NCBI RefSeq assembly: GCF_048569485.1
Contig: NC_134357.1
Location: forward strand, 105,541,135 to 105,605,134
Direction of reading: 5' to 3'
Origin: Anomaloglossus baeobatrachus
Taxonomy: Eukaryota; Chordata; Amphibia; Anura; Aromobatidae
Length of the DNA stretch: 64,000 bases
Shown: piece by piece, positions 34,540-46,390 of the stretch
Position numbering within the stretch: the stretch's first letter is position 1
Layout of the letters: the number at the start of each line of letters is the position of its first letter
Translations under genes and position numbers: made by a program
Notes under the pieces: model-generated
What the model saw: the letters and a program-made list of their open reading frames with translations, nothing else
What the model was told of the DNA's origin: nothing
Database searches by the model: none

Positions 34540-35760
34540 ATGACCTATTCTTAGGTTCAATGTTTGATCGTCTGGGGGCCTCCCAAATGAAAAGCAGGTC
34601 GTCAATGAAACGCCTATAAAAGAGATTGACTGCCATGATGCACGATGTGCACAGACTTGAACCGATCCATGAACAAATTTGCATAGCTTGGCACGAAGCT
34701 TGTTCCCATCGCACATCCCTTGACCTGCTGGTAGACCGCATCCTCAAATAACAATGCATTGTGTGTAAGCATGTAATGAATACCAGAGAGCAAAAATTTA
34801 GTCTGATCTAAGGGAATACAGTGGAACCTCGCTTAACGAGTAACCCAGTTAGCGAGTATTTCGCCTAGCGAGAAAGCTTGCTGTAAATTTGTAACTTGAT
34901 TTACGAGCAAGCTTTGCTGTCCGAGCAAAATACTCACCGCACACACTTCCGGTTCCGTACATCCACCACACTCTGACCCGCTCTTGCAGTCCACACAAAC
35001 ACACACAAGCACAAACACACACAAACACACACAAACATGCACACACACATATTATGCTCACCTTACCTTCCGTTTCATCGCCGGCCTCATGGTTCTTGTA
35101 GTTCGCCGCTCCAGGATGTGTATCCGGTAACCATCGGCGGCAAGGGAGGAACTTCCCCTGTCAGGTGCTACTCAAAGGCAGCGCGCTGGCCAATCAGAGG
35201 CAAGCGACTCCTGCCTTTGACGTCAGTGCGCTGGGAGCTGAAGGTCCCGCATCGGTCGCCTTGGTCACCCGATACACAGCCCATACCGGCGAACTACAAG
35301 ATCCAGCAGGCCGGCGATGGAAGGGAAGGTAAGGTAAGCATAATATGTGTGTGTGCATGCTTGTGTGTGTTTGTGCGTGTTTGTGTGTGTTTGTGCATGT
35401 GTGGAATGGCACAATAGGGGACCAGGATGGGAGATTTAACAAGTTGTGGAACGAATTGTTTGCATTGCAATGATTTTCTATGGGAAACATTGCTTTGCTG
35501 AATGAGTAACTTGGTTAACAAGCGCACTCCCAGAACGGATTGTTCTCATTAACCAAGGTTCCACTGTAGATGGATCTTTAGTCAGAAAATAGTGAATTGA
35601 GTCCAGTCTCAATTTGTGATCGATGCTTGAATATCAAGACAACTAATGTGAAGAAAATAAATTCCTGAGAAGAGGAAAAACCTTTCAATTCACTGATAAG
35701 ATGAGAAGAGTCCTGAATGAAATAAGGAAGCTTTTGGACTTACTTTTCCAGAAACAAATC
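34540..35760 (-). pseudogene. Penelope-like reverse transcriptase fragment, split by a mariner MITE
   Basis: On the minus strand, about 34770-34590 reads DAVYQQVKGCAMGTSFVPSY and then ANLFMDRF, followed by FIDDLLFIWEAP. The [YF]-x-DD box (here FIDD) is the catalytic site of RT, and the preceding G-AMG---APSYANLFM text is typical of Penelope-like RTs. The upstream part of the domain continues at 35570-35760 after the MITE at 34819-35566. Frames are interrupted, so it is inactive. It meets the plus-strand endonuclease fragment at about 35765 in head-to-head orientation. Confidence 0.75.
34819..35566. mobile_element. Tc1/mariner-type MITE
   Basis: Terminal repeats CAGTGGAACCTCGCTTAACGAG and CTCATTAACCAAGGTTCCACTG are each flanked by TA. 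Inside are CA/GT-rich runs (34985-35050, 35345-35402) and a GC-rich core. It belongs to the same family as 49268-49896. Its insertion splits the Penelope RT. Confidence 0.85.
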
Positions 35761-35764
35761 GATG

Positions 35765-36500
35765 TCATGTGATAAATTAGCTGAAATTGACCAAATGCCC
35801 AATATAATGGGCCGACGCGGGCAGATACCCATTAGAACAGATATAATTGAAACTACAAATAGATTGCAAAGGCTTATTAATAGAGAATCCTACTGGATAT
35901 TCAAATTGTCCACGCTATATCCGGATGGCCTAAATGAATGCATTGGGAATACCAATTAATAGGGATATTTTTTTTTGTCAATGTATAGCTGTATAATCCC
36001 ATTAATTTATTGGGAATATAATTGGAAAAGGGATTAACAACTATATATATTTCTGTGGCTTTGGTGTATATATGACAATGCTAAAAAATAATGCTTAACA
36101 GGAGCAATCTGTTATGTGTACACACTTGCACATTATTATCTTTTATCTTTTGAGTTTTATATAAAAAAATGTATGCATACTCCAGAAAACATTTGATTAT
36201 CCTCTGTAAAAGTAATGATAGTCTTTTCAAATTAAGTAAATAATGTTTATTACAGTCTGTGTGGAATATAAAGGGTTAATGGTAAAATTAGTGTGACCTC
36301 CTGGGAAATCAGGTGCCCACTTCCCTATATAATATGGATGGTTCTTTGTTTTTAACATTCCTGATGAAGGGGACATGGTCCTTGAAACACGTGGCATGAC
36401 TACAATGAAAGAAAATTCCCTGGACTGACGGTGTGAGTATTGTTGCACAATTTCTTTTGGATTTATTTTTACAAGGCCCCTCTGAGGGAACAACGACAAA
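35765..36500 (+). pseudogene. Penelope GIY-YIG C-terminal fragment plus terminal tail
   Basis: The open stretch at 35762-35959 contains NRLQRLINRESYWIFKLSTL and YPDGLNE. This is the conserved end of Penelope GIY-YIG domains (E--YWI--L-TL-P-GLN-). About 400 bp downstream is a clean hammerhead-like motif: CTGATGA (36361-36367), a stem built on GGAC/GTCC, and GAAAC (36384-36388). The N-terminal part of the endonuclease is missing. Confidence 0.75.
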
Positions 36501-36686
36501 GCAGCAGCCAGTCCTTTATGTGAACATCAGAGTTGTGCCTGATCTGGCACAACAGATAAAGGTGAGCGAAGGGTACTTTACAATTCTAGGTGACCGTTTA
36601 ACCCATTGGAGCGCCTTTGTGTCCAAATTTTGTATGGCTGCCCTTGTGACATTGGTCTACTATTAGTTCTCTAAAATGATCTTTGA

Positions 36687-37292
36687 AGGGAACCTTTCAC
36701 CCGGTTTTTCCGGAATAAGCTGCGACCACCACCAGTGGGCTTTTATATACAGCATTCTAGAATACTGTATATAACTCCTCAAGCTATCTGTATAACATGA
36801 AAAAGATCTTTTATTATACTCACCAGTCACATGGGCGTCGTTGGTCTCGGTCCGGCACCTTCTCTCTTCCTTCCATTGCTGCCGTCTTTCCCTGCTTCGT
36901 GTGGATGACAAGTCCTACGTGATCCACACAAGGTCCTCCATTGTGACCCTGTGCACCATCACTTATCTATGCCCTGCAGACAGCAGAGCAAAATACTGTA
37001 ATGCGCAGGTGGGGGGAAAGGGCAAAGAACTCACACTCACTGTGCGGACAACTTTCAAGGCGTCATCCACTTGAAACAGCAAAAGAAGACGGCGATTGCA
37101 AGCAGAGAGGAGATGCTGGATCAAGAACAAAGATACCAGTAGGATCGGACTGCACTGCAGGTGAGTACAATAAGAGGTCTTCTTTTACATTATATAGAGT
37201 GACCTGAGCACTTACATTTTGTATTCTAGAATGCTGTATATAAGAGCACACTGATGGTGGCTGCAGTGTATATGGAAAAACCCAGGTTCCCT
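36687..37292. mobile_element. piggyBac-like MITE (TTAA type)
   Basis: The left end AGGGAACCTTTCACCCGG and right end ACCCAGGTTCCCT are related. TTAA flanks the right side (37293-37296), and the left is TTGA, probably a decayed TTAA. Inner repeats GTATATAACTCCTCAAG and TGCTGTATATAAG lie near both ends. Confidence 0.65.
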
Positions 37293-37296
37293 TTAA

Positions 37297-37831
37297 CTAT
37301 AAAAGTTTAGCACATTCACTAAGATTTATGTAATGTGTATGGGCACCTTTGGGGTTATCCATCATAGTGCATACATTGTTAATAGTGCAAAAGGCAAAAG
37401 CTACTCCCAAACACCTCGGGCTGTGGATTATTTTCTCTTAAATACAAAGGAACAAGCAAATTAATTTTTTAAAATTTAGATTTTTTTGGATCATAGCATT
37501 TATTTTATCAAACCTGTAATTAGAAATAGGTAGAAGGATTCGAACTGGCTGCCGCACAGTACCAAAGTGGACGCTGGACCAGGGTAGACCAAATCTTTTT
37601 GCTCATCTCTAATTTGCTTTTTTATACCAAAGGACAAACTAGAAGGAAATATCTGGGGGGGTTTGTTGATGTGGACGATGAATACTGATAAGATTGGGGC
37701 CCAAAGGGAGCCCTCCTCTGATATGATTGCCAATAATATCACAGAGGTTAAAGGCTTCTTGCTACATGGCAGCAGCTTTCAATCACAGGTGATACCCAAG
37801 GGCACAATAGTGCTGACAGTTTTACTAACTC
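37297..37831. other. Gap: no gene seen
   Basis: No recognisable repeat ends. The 80- to 84-codon frames show no motif. Confidence 0.5.
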
Positions 37832-37834
37832 TTA

Positions 37835-38407
37835 GGCAGGCTTTGCACGTTGCAAGCCGATGCTGCGATGTCGCACGCGATAGTCCCCGCCCCCGTCGCA
37901 GTTACGATATCGTGTGATAGCTGGCGTAGCGAAAATTATCGCTACACCAGCTTCACATGCACTCACCTGCCCTGCGACCGTCGCTCTGGCCGGCGACCCG
38001 CCTCCTTCCTAAGGGGGCGGGTCATGCGGCGTCATAGCGACGTCACACGGCAGGCAGCCAATAGCGGTGGAGGGGCGGAGATGAGCAGGATGTAAACATC
38101 CCGCCCACCTCCTTCCTTCCGTAGAGCCGCCGGCGGCAGGTAAGGTGAAGTTCCTCGCTCCTGCGGCGTAACACACAGCGATGTGTGCTCCCGCAGGAAC
38201 GAGGAACAGCATCGTACCATCGCTGCCGCACAATTATGGAAAAGTCGGAGCTTGCAACGATGATACGATAACGACGCTTTTGCGCTTGTTTATCGTATCA
38301 TCTAGGATTTACACACTACGACATCGCAAGTGACGCCGGATGTGCGTCACTTTCGAATTGACCCCACCGACATCGCACCTGCGATGTCGTAGTGTGCAAA
38401 GCCGCCC
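37835..38407. mobile_element. Harbinger-like MITE
   Basis: GGCAGGCTTTGCACGTTGCAAG pairs with TGTCGTAGTGTGCAAAGCCGCCC, with TTA on both sides (37832-37834, 38408-38410). The interior resembles 29859-30500, including CCCGCCCACCTCCTTCCTTCC. Confidence 0.85.
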
Positions 38408-38410
38408 TTA

Positions 38411-38797
38411 GTGCTATACATATATGCCTCAGAATTATTCAGAAGCTTCTGTACTATGAGAATCTATTTGATAATTATTATGTACTGTGGGTGTGATGAA
38501 AAGTCCTACACTTCACCGCAAGGATGACACAATCAGGGGAATTCCTGGCTGTAAGTGGTGTGATCCTCTCCATTGTGTGACTGTCTAGTGTATAAATCAG
38601 GAGATATTGTGTCATGCAAATTTGGAGTCTCCAACAATTAGACAGCCTCACTTTAGAGAAAGCTTCTCAGTAATTAAGAAACTTATCTTAGGATATTTAT
38701 CTAGTGCCAGAATAACCTCCATCTTCTGCATGTAGACTTTCATATTCCAGCAATGAGGAAAAAAAACCGAGGATCCAGTCCATAAGAGGTTACAATC
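38411..38797. other. Gap: no gene seen
   Basis: No gene or clear repeat. Confidence 0.5.
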
Positions 38798-38800
38798 TAA

Positions 38801-39981
38801 GTTCACACATGGCATTTTTGCTGCATTTTTTTCTTTTGCAGGAAAACCTGATCTCTTGGAAGTAAAAAAGATGAGTTTTTTGCTGAGTTTTTGGTATGTC
38901 ATTTGTCTACAGTCTTTCACCAAAAAGGCAGCAAGAACGCACCAATAAATGCATTGCTGCATTTTTTCCACTCTCATTGGTGAAAAAAAAAAGCAGCAAA
39001 AATGCTGAAAGAATTGACATGCTGTTTCTTTAAAAAACGCAGCAGTTTTCCATTTGCCAGGAAAAAAAAAAGTGTGTGTCTGTGCATGAGATTTCTGGAA
39101 TCTTATGGCTAGGCACCCACTTTGCGTTTTTACTAGCGTTTCTGCAGCGTTTTTTGCAGCAGCGTTTTCATGCAAAATGGCCTGCGTTTTGCGTTTTCAT
39201 GATAGTCTATGGAGAATGTTGATTTTCCAACCCCGCTTTGCGTTTTAAAACGCTGCGTTTAATTTGCATATTTTGTGTGAAAAAACATGCGTTCAAAGAA
39301 GCACCATGTCAGTTGTTTTTGCCATTTTGGGTGCGTTTTGCTAACATTGGAGTCAATGAGAAATGGCAAAAACCAAGATTCCTACAAATTCCTGCGTTTT
39401 ACCTGCTTTTTCTGTGCAGAAAACATGCGTTTTGGACTTACAAAACGCATGATTTTTGGACATTAATTTAATGATTTCATATGTCCCTTTTCTCACACAC
39501 ATAGTCCGACACTTAAATTAAAGAAAATTTATAATTTATTGCTATTTTTCTAATAAATACTATATTACCGCTATAATTTCATTATATATGTCTATTTTCT
39601 TTATAATTTCTGAAATTATGTATTTAATCTTTTTTTTCTCTTTTTTCATTATTTTTGACTGTTTAAACTTTATTTAGCAGTGTCAAGATTTACAAAACGC
39701 ATCTGGCAAAAAGCAGGTGGAAACACATGTAAAAAGCGCTGAAAACGCATCAAAAACGCGGCAAATACGCATGCGTTTTTAGCGCTAAAATTCTGGAAAA
39801 GGCAACTTTGGTCAAATCAATTAAGTCAAAAACGTGCGTTTAGAACTGCAAGTAGGTGAACGCAAAGTGGGGCCCTAGCCTATAGGTTTTGCTGGGAGTG
39901 TAAAAGCAGCTTTTTATTAGCATGGATTTGCATAAAACCAAATAAAAGAAAAAGCAAACACGCCCCTGTATGAACAAAGCC
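38801..39981. mobile_element. MITE with a second MITE nested inside
   Basis: Outer element: GTTCACACATGGCATTTTTGC at the left and CCTGTATGAACAAAGCC at the right, flanked by TAA and TTA. Its text is related to 62775-63096. The 175-codon minus-strand frame across its left part is an artefact of poly-A and poly-T runs. Confidence 0.6.
39107..39880. mobile_element. Nested MITE rich in GCGTTTT motifs
   Basis: Terminal repeats GGCTAGGCACCCACTTTGCGTT and AACGCAAAGTGGGGCCCTAGCC are flanked by TAT on both sides (39104-39106, 39881-39883). The interior shows many GCGTTTT/AAAACGC repeats around an AT-rich centre. The text closely resembles the right part of 31382-33179 (about 32850-33179). Confidence 0.8.
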
Positions 39982-40234
39982 TTAATGGAAGGAGCGTGTG
40001 ATACAATACAGACATTCTGCTAAGTTCTGTTCTTTTGTCCATGTGAGTAATAAGGAAATGTAAGAACATTTTACGCAAGCCAGTTATTATACAAGTATAT
40101 GGAGATGAATACATACTGATGTAAAAAGGAAGAGAGATCTGTTGACGGGTCAACCTTTGTGGGGGACATGGACACTGACTGTAGTGTAGGTGAAAGTTAA
40201 ACAACATTTTCATGGCAAGCTTAATGGCACCTTA

Positions 40235-40792
40235 AGGCCGCTTTACACGCAATGACATCACTAACGAGATGTCGTTGGGTGACGGAATTCAAGACGCACA
40301 TCCGGCCTCGTTAGCGACGTCGTTGCATGTGACACGTATGAGCGACCGCTAACGATGCAAAATACTCACCAAACCGCTGATTGTTGACACATCGTCCATT
40401 TCCCAAATATCGTTGCTGATTTTGGACGCAAGTTGTTCATCGTTCCTGAGGCAGCACACATCACTACGTGTGACACCCCAGGAATGACAAACAACACCGT
40501 ACCTGCCTCCTCCGGCAACAAGGTAGGCATGACTTTCATGCGGCTGCTCTCCACCCCTCCGCTTCTATTGGACGCCTGCCATGTGACGTCACTGTGACGC
40601 CGCATTAACCGCCCCCTTAGAAAAGAGGTTGTTTGCTGACCACAGCGACGTCGTTAGGAAGGTATGTATGTGTGACGGGTACTAGTGATTTTGTCCGCCG
40701 CGGGCAGCGATTTGCCCGTGACGCACAAATGACGGGGGCGTGTGCGAACGCTAGCGACATTGCTTGCGATGTTGCAGCGTGTAAATCCCCTT
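40235..40792. mobile_element. Harbinger-like MITE
   Basis: The left end AGGCCGCTTTACACGCAATG and right end GCAGCGTGTAAATCCCCT are flanked by TTA (40232-40234, and TTA at 40793-40795). Same family as 29859 and 63334. Confidence 0.8.
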
Positions 40793-40795
40793 TTA

Positions 40796-41505
40796 TTCAT
40801 AGTGCCCAAACCACAGCCAGTATGAATCAAAGCCTTGCTGCTTGATTGAATCCAGGTATAATCCTCTCAGAAACGCTCCAGTATATCAGAAAAACTATAT
40901 GTTAACGATCCATCCAGGACCATAGCCAGATAAGAGCCAACGCTATGGCCAAGAGCTGGCTGGATGATTGGCAGTTCAGGTTCGTATAGCTGAGCTAACC
41001 TGAAGTGTGCTTTCCATTATGCTGCTACATGACAAAGCTCTGTCTCTGCATCAGGTGCGTATGGGCCCTGAAGGTGGACAAAATCATCTCTGGACAGCTT
41101 CAGAGCAGCGCAAACAAGTTCTATAGCAAAGAGCTTGAAAGCACTGGATTCCCTGCCTACAAGAAGGGTCAGCGCTGACACACTGCAACAGTGACTGGTA
41201 ACCTAGGTAAAGAGCAGTGAGCAATACAACTACAAATCCTGTCATTCCTGAGAATATTTTTAATAACGGGATTTGAGAGGTTTAGAATATGCTTAACAGG
41301 TAAATTACAAAGTTGTTTGCTTTTACAAGTACTTTGCAATTTTACCCACTGATGATGATAATGATAATGAGACAACCCTATAATCTAATGGGATGGCTGC
41401 AGTCTGGGAAGGGGGCTACACAAAGCACTGAAAAGAGTGTAATCAGAAGCTCCTGAATGGCTGTGGAGTGTATTATACAGTACTGTGCGATATGTCCTGT
41501 TGATA
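40796..41505. other. Gap: no gene seen
   Basis: Possibly unique sequence with no recognisable ORF or repeat. Confidence 0.5.
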
Positions 41506-41513
41506 TTATAGAG

Positions 41514-42441
41514 CAGAGGTCCCCAACCTATTTGACCGTAAAAAAGGGTGGGTCACTACTTAACGTTACTGGCCACATCCATATGACGTTCAGAAACAAG
41601 GCTTCTCTCAAATACGTTGTGTTGGCAATAGTGCCTCTAAGCGATGCTACTGACGTCTGATCATCCCCATCACATGACCCCCTTGCTCTGTGTCCTCTGA
41701 AATTCGGTGATGTCACGTCAACTTCCAGTTGACCCGACATTACCGAGGCCGGCCCCAGTATCTGTGAGTGACTGTGCTGTAGGCAGAGTTTCACTGCTCA
41801 TCACAGCCAAGCGTCGCTCCTGCTTGCAGCACTCTACAGCGAAGGAGAGAGCGTACGAGACGCTGGGCTGTCACAAGCGGTGAAACTCCGCTCACAGCCC
41901 AGTCACTCAAGGAGACTGGGGCCCGCCTCGGTGATGTCAGGTCAACTGGAAGTTATCATGACATCACTGGATTTCAGAGGTCACACGATGGGGATGAGCA
42001 GACTGCAATAGCACCGCTCAGAGGCACTAGGCCAACACAAGGTATTTGAGAGAAACCTTGTTTCTGAACAAGCTAAGTAGTGAACCATCCCTTTAAGAGC
42101 CACATTCAGCTTTGAGGGAGGGTCGCGAGTTACATCGAACTTCAGCCCACTTCACAGTAGTGACACCCAGAGCCCTCAATAATGGTATAATGACAACCAA
42201 AACTTTTCCACAGAAGTTACCCTGAAGGAGTATACCAAAATATAGTGGTTCCACCCTTACCCCCATTCAAATCTGCTCTTCCATGAGGGGTTACTCGAAA
42301 AAGTCACCATCTTGAGACCTGCTCTTCATAGCCGTTTGCTAGAACTGGTACCAATGTAGCAAGTTGGAAGCTAGCCATGAGCCACACGTCACAGGTCCAC
42401 GAGCAACATGTCGCTCCTGAGCAACAGAATGGGGACCCTTG
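41514..42441. mobile_element. hAT-like MITE with 8-bp target duplication
   Basis: Begins CAGAGGTCCCCAACC and ends ATGGGGACCCTTG, the hAT terminal pattern. TTATAGAG flanks both sides (41506-41513, 42442-42449), matching the 8-bp hAT duplication. An internal palindrome (TCAACTTCCAGTTGACC near 41718 and GGTCAACTGGAAGTT near 41940) may be an older fold or another insertion. Confidence 0.9.
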
Positions 42442-42449
42442 TTATAGAG

Positions 42450-43949
42450 AATAGCCTTTAAGACTATAGGTTATGCCACTAAAAACAAACCTTTGTACAA
42501 AATCAGATTCCACAAGGATCAACTGTGTGCATCCAATTTTATGGGATACATTGAAACTATTAACATAATAAACTGTTTTCAGTCAATTGCCGCATAGTTG
42601 TGAAATCTGGACATATGGACGACACACAGATGGCATACAGATGAAGAATTGTATGTTTTTCTGGATAGAAATATTTTTTTTTTAAACAGTTATCTGAACT
42701 AAGCCTTGATAATTAAAAACTTGATTAGTGCCGTTATTTTACACAAGTCCTAAATGGGATAGTACACGAGGGAGAATTGCTCCACACGTGTTCACCAACA
42801 CAGAGCATTAAATGTTATTAGTCTATTAGAAGCCCTAGCAATGCCCCCTGATATGTTTAGCAATGTCTTCTGGGGAATGTGGCACAGCATGGATGGCGCC
42901 ATTCATGCTGTGTCCCAGTGATTACATTTTTAATCACTATCTTGAGACTCACTCATTTAATTTATCTTAATAGTTTACTAATGGACTGATTGATTACGAC
43001 TAATCAGTCTTGAAGAATAGTCGTGACAAAACAAGATGCACTAAATTCATTAATAAACACAAGCCTCTTCAATTTGTTAATTAAAAGTAAAAAATGAAAC
43101 ACCTGAAAACCTGGATATCATTTTATTATATAGAAAATAATATACAATAGTATTACCACGGGGCCCTCGTGGATTTAATTATGATAATAAAAAAAACAAT
43201 TAAAAATGTGAGTATGAAATGTAAAAATATAAAACAAAATTAACACCACCTATTTACATACATCACATAAATGCAATCTGACGGTGCAGCACCTAATAGA
43301 CAGTAGTCATTCAGTTGTTACAAAAGGTGTGGTTGATACAAAATCCACATTCAATGTGAACTGGATGCAAAGTAAAAAAAAAAAAAATACATAAAGTGTC
43401 CAATATGTATAAATGTTCTTTGCAATGTGGTTTTATATATAAAAAAAAACACAAGTAACTGCGGTATGTGAAAACCTATAACTGGCAAATTCACATTAAA
43501 GCATAATTGTTTGTGTTTTTGTCCAAACTGTCTATGATAGAAATTTGATGTGGCTTGGTAATTAAAATAGGTAGATTTGCTGTGCAAATTCAAAAACAGA
43601 TTTCACTAAAAAAAAATATAAGGTGCGCTGGATATTACTCACGGTTGTACCTCTAATCGCTGTATATAGTAAATGGAGACAGATAAAGTCAGCTTTGTCT
43701 CTTTCCTTTCCTAATAGCATGTGATAAGCTTGTTAAAAATGGTTCTCCACATCAGCAGGACCGACAAAGCACGATAAAAATATCCCAGCATCCGCCAATA
43801 CCAGCAGCATGTAGCTTGTCTGATAAAGCTGATTGTCCTCCTCACTAGCAAGGACCGCCTCATTAAAATCTGCAGGTCTCAGCTTTGGCAGATAGCTCAC
43901 AAGCACCAAGGTGAAAACCCGGCAGGGTCAATTAGATAGATCCACGTCC
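42450..43949. other. Gap: AT-rich, no gene seen
   Basis: About 1.5 kb, strongly AT-rich from 42600 to 43620. No ORF with recognisable motifs and no defined repeat ends. Confidence 0.5.
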
Positions 43950-43952
43950 TTA

Positions 43953-44465
43953 GGCCCCCTTCACTCGTCCGTGCAAAAAACAAACGTTTTACATGGGCCA
44001 TAGTATACGCATGTATGTCCATCTGTGTGTGTGTGTGTTCTGTGTGCTAGCTCTGTGACATCCAGATAGCACACGGACAACACAAACTTGTATACTTACC
44101 TGACTCTGGCCCTGCTGTTGCTTCTGGGTTCGTAGTCAGTGCAGTGAATATTCATGAGCGTAATAAGTGGGACCCAGAAGGAACAGCAGCACTGGAGACA
44201 GGTAAGTATAAAAATACATTTATTTCTCAGTGACATGTGTTTCCTACGGTACGTGTCACATCAGTGTGTGGTGCATGTGACGTCCGTGCTGCCGGCAGAA
44301 AACGGACATGTCACGTGTATGCTCCACACGGACACAGGGTCAGTGTCAAAACATGGACGTGTGCACAAGCCCATTAATTTTCATGGGTTTACATGTGTCC
44401 ATGTCTCTGGTACTTGTGAAAACAGACATCACACGTGCCGGAGATACGGATGTGTGAAGGAGGCC
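43953..44465. mobile_element. Harbinger-like MITE related to the element at 59178
   Basis: GGCCCCCTTCACTCGTCCGTG pairs with CGGATGTGTGAAGGAGGCC. TTA lies left and TAA right. The ACGGACATGTCACGTGTATG text matches CACGGACATGCTACGTGTG near 59890, linking it to the transposase-bearing relic. Confidence 0.7.
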
Positions 44466-44469
44466 TAAT

Positions 44470-44760
44470 GCAGAATTGGACAGCTGTACAGATGTGAACG
44501 GCAGTATTGGATATGGGATTAATCTGCAGGTTAATAGCATTCTGACACTGCCCGGTGCCTGCACATTTAAACCAACTGCAAGGAGGAAATTAACTGTAAA
44601 CCCTCTGGCAGCATCACGCTGCAACATTTCAGAGAAAATGCCCCTGTGACAGAAAACCCAAGGCTGCCAGGAGTAATAAAAATAATTTCCTCCCAGCAGC
44701 AGGTCTCTCAGTGTGGTGGCCAGAGGGCTATTAACCTGCAGATTGACCCCGTATCTTCAA
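44470..44760. repeat. Imperfect inverted repeat
   Basis: GGATTAATCTGCAGGTTAATAGC near 44517 pairs with GCTATTAACCTGCAGATTGACC near 44728. A further inner pairing is CTCCTTGCAG/CAGCAGGTC. It is probably a small MITE with eroded ends. Confidence 0.5.
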
Positions 44761-44945
44761 GTTATAGCGTTTTTTTGTTTGTTTTTTTCACAAAACGGGT
44801 TGCCTTTAAATGTACAGTATGCACCACACAGAGGCATAAATGCAGTTTGTTTCTAATCTAATATATTTGTTGGCAAATCCAATCATTTTGATGAGATCTG
44901 TCCAAATCTAATGTGTGTGGGGATGGCCTGAGCAGTCTTGGCTCA

Positions 44946-45289
44946 GGGGAATCTGTCACCAGGTTTTTGCTACCTAATCTGAGTTCAGCATAACGTAGGG
45001 GCAGAGACCCTGATTCCAGTGATGTGTCACTTACTGGGCTGCTTAGTGTAGTTTTGATAAAATCACTGTTTCATTTAGAGTAGATTAGAAGACTTCTTCT
45101 CGTGCTGCCGGGTAGTCCAGCATATTTATGTGCTCTGTATAACTGCTAGGTCTGCAGCAGAGAAAACATTGATTTTATCAAAATGACAGCAAACAGCTCA
45201 GTAAGTGACACATCGCTGGAATCAGGGTCTCTGTCTCTACAGTATGCTGCTCTCAGAGGGGAGAGCAAAAACCAGGTGACATATTCCTT
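44946..45289. mobile_element. piggyBac-like MITE, uninterrupted copy
   Basis: GGGGAATCTGTCACCAGG to ACCAGGTGACATATTCC, with TTAA on the right (45290-45293). It is the empty-site counterpart of 31117-33267. Confidence 0.8.
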
Positions 45290-45293
45290 TTAA

Positions 45294-45999
45294 GGGGAAC
45301 CTGTCAGGTGCCATATGCACCGAGAACCACGATCAGATCTGGGTACATATTTCTAATCCCTGCCTAACTGTGCCTGTATAGACTAGCATAGATAAAGAGA
45401 TCTGTAGAAAAAGTATTTCTAAAGATCTTATATATTATGCTAATGAGGCCAGGGACTAATTGCAAGAGCGTTATATCCCCCCGACTAGTCCGCCCTCTTG
45501 GCATGTTAGCATGCTCACAGGTGTATGCTAACATGATATTCAGTCCAGCGTCACCAGCGGTGCTGCGCGTACCTGTGTCCATGATGACTGCGCTTCTGAA
45601 TGCCCAGCACTTTCAGTCATGCGCAGTATGAAGCTGGGTGTACACGTCCCAGCTTCAGAGAGGTCTACTGCGCATGACTGGAAGTGCCGGGCATTTGGAA
45701 GCGCGGTCACAGCGGACACAGGTACGTGCAGCAACGCTGTTGACGCTGCATTGAGTAGCATGTTAGTACGCCCCTGTGGGTGTGCTAACATGCCAAGAGT
45801 GCAGCTAGTTGGGGGATATAGCACCCTCAGGACTAGTCCCTGCGCTCATTAGCATAACATAAAAAGATCTTTAGAAATACTTTTTCTAAAGATCTCTATA
45901 TATATGCTGCTAGATGCAAGGACGGTTAGGCAGGGATTAGCAATATGCACCCAGAACTGCTCGTGGTTCTCGATGCATATTGGACCTGACAGATTCCCT
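45294..45999. mobile_element. piggyBac-like MITE, second family
   Basis: GGGGAACCTGTCAGGTGCCATA pairs with TATTGGACCTGACAGATTCCC, with TTAA on both sides (45290-45293, 46000-46003). The left TTAA is shared with the neighbouring MITE. The internal pair AAAAGTATTTCTAAAGATCT and AGATCTTTAGAAATAC shows a long palindrome. Confidence 0.85.
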
Positions 46000-46003
46000 T
46001 TAA

Positions 46004-46387
46004 GGCTATGTGCCCACGGGACTATGTATCTGCGTATTTATCTGCATCAAAATCCGCAGCTTTCCCGCAAAATCCGCACCTTTTCATAGGTGCGGATTTG
46101 ATGCGGCTTTGATGCGGATTTTGCGATTTTTTTTTTTTTTTTTTCAATTTTATAGCCAAAATCCGGACGAAAGTCCGCAACAATAATTGACATCTTGCAG
46201 ATTTTTCCGCACGAAAATCCGCACGATTTCCGCTGCGGAAAAATCCGCAGCGTGGACACAGCATTTCCCAAATGCCATAGAAATGGCTGGGGAGTAGCTG
46301 TGCTGCAGATTTTCGGAAAATCCGCGGCTTTTCCGCGAGAAATCCGCGGCAAAATCCGCGCATTTTCCGCAGCGTGGGCACATAGCC
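46004..46387. mobile_element. Harbinger-like MITE (family of the array-bearing MITE)
   Basis: GGCTATGTGCCCACGGG pairs with GCGTGGGCACATAGCC, with TAA on both sides (46001-46003, 46388-46390). The interior is full of AAATCCGC/GCGGATTT. Its target is the TTAA edge of the preceding MITE. Confidence 0.85.
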
Positions 46388-46390
46388 TAA

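Noticed and set aside
38648-39175. 175-codon minus-strand ORF
   Set aside because: Low-complexity Lys/Phe-rich frame produced by A and T runs in a MITE.
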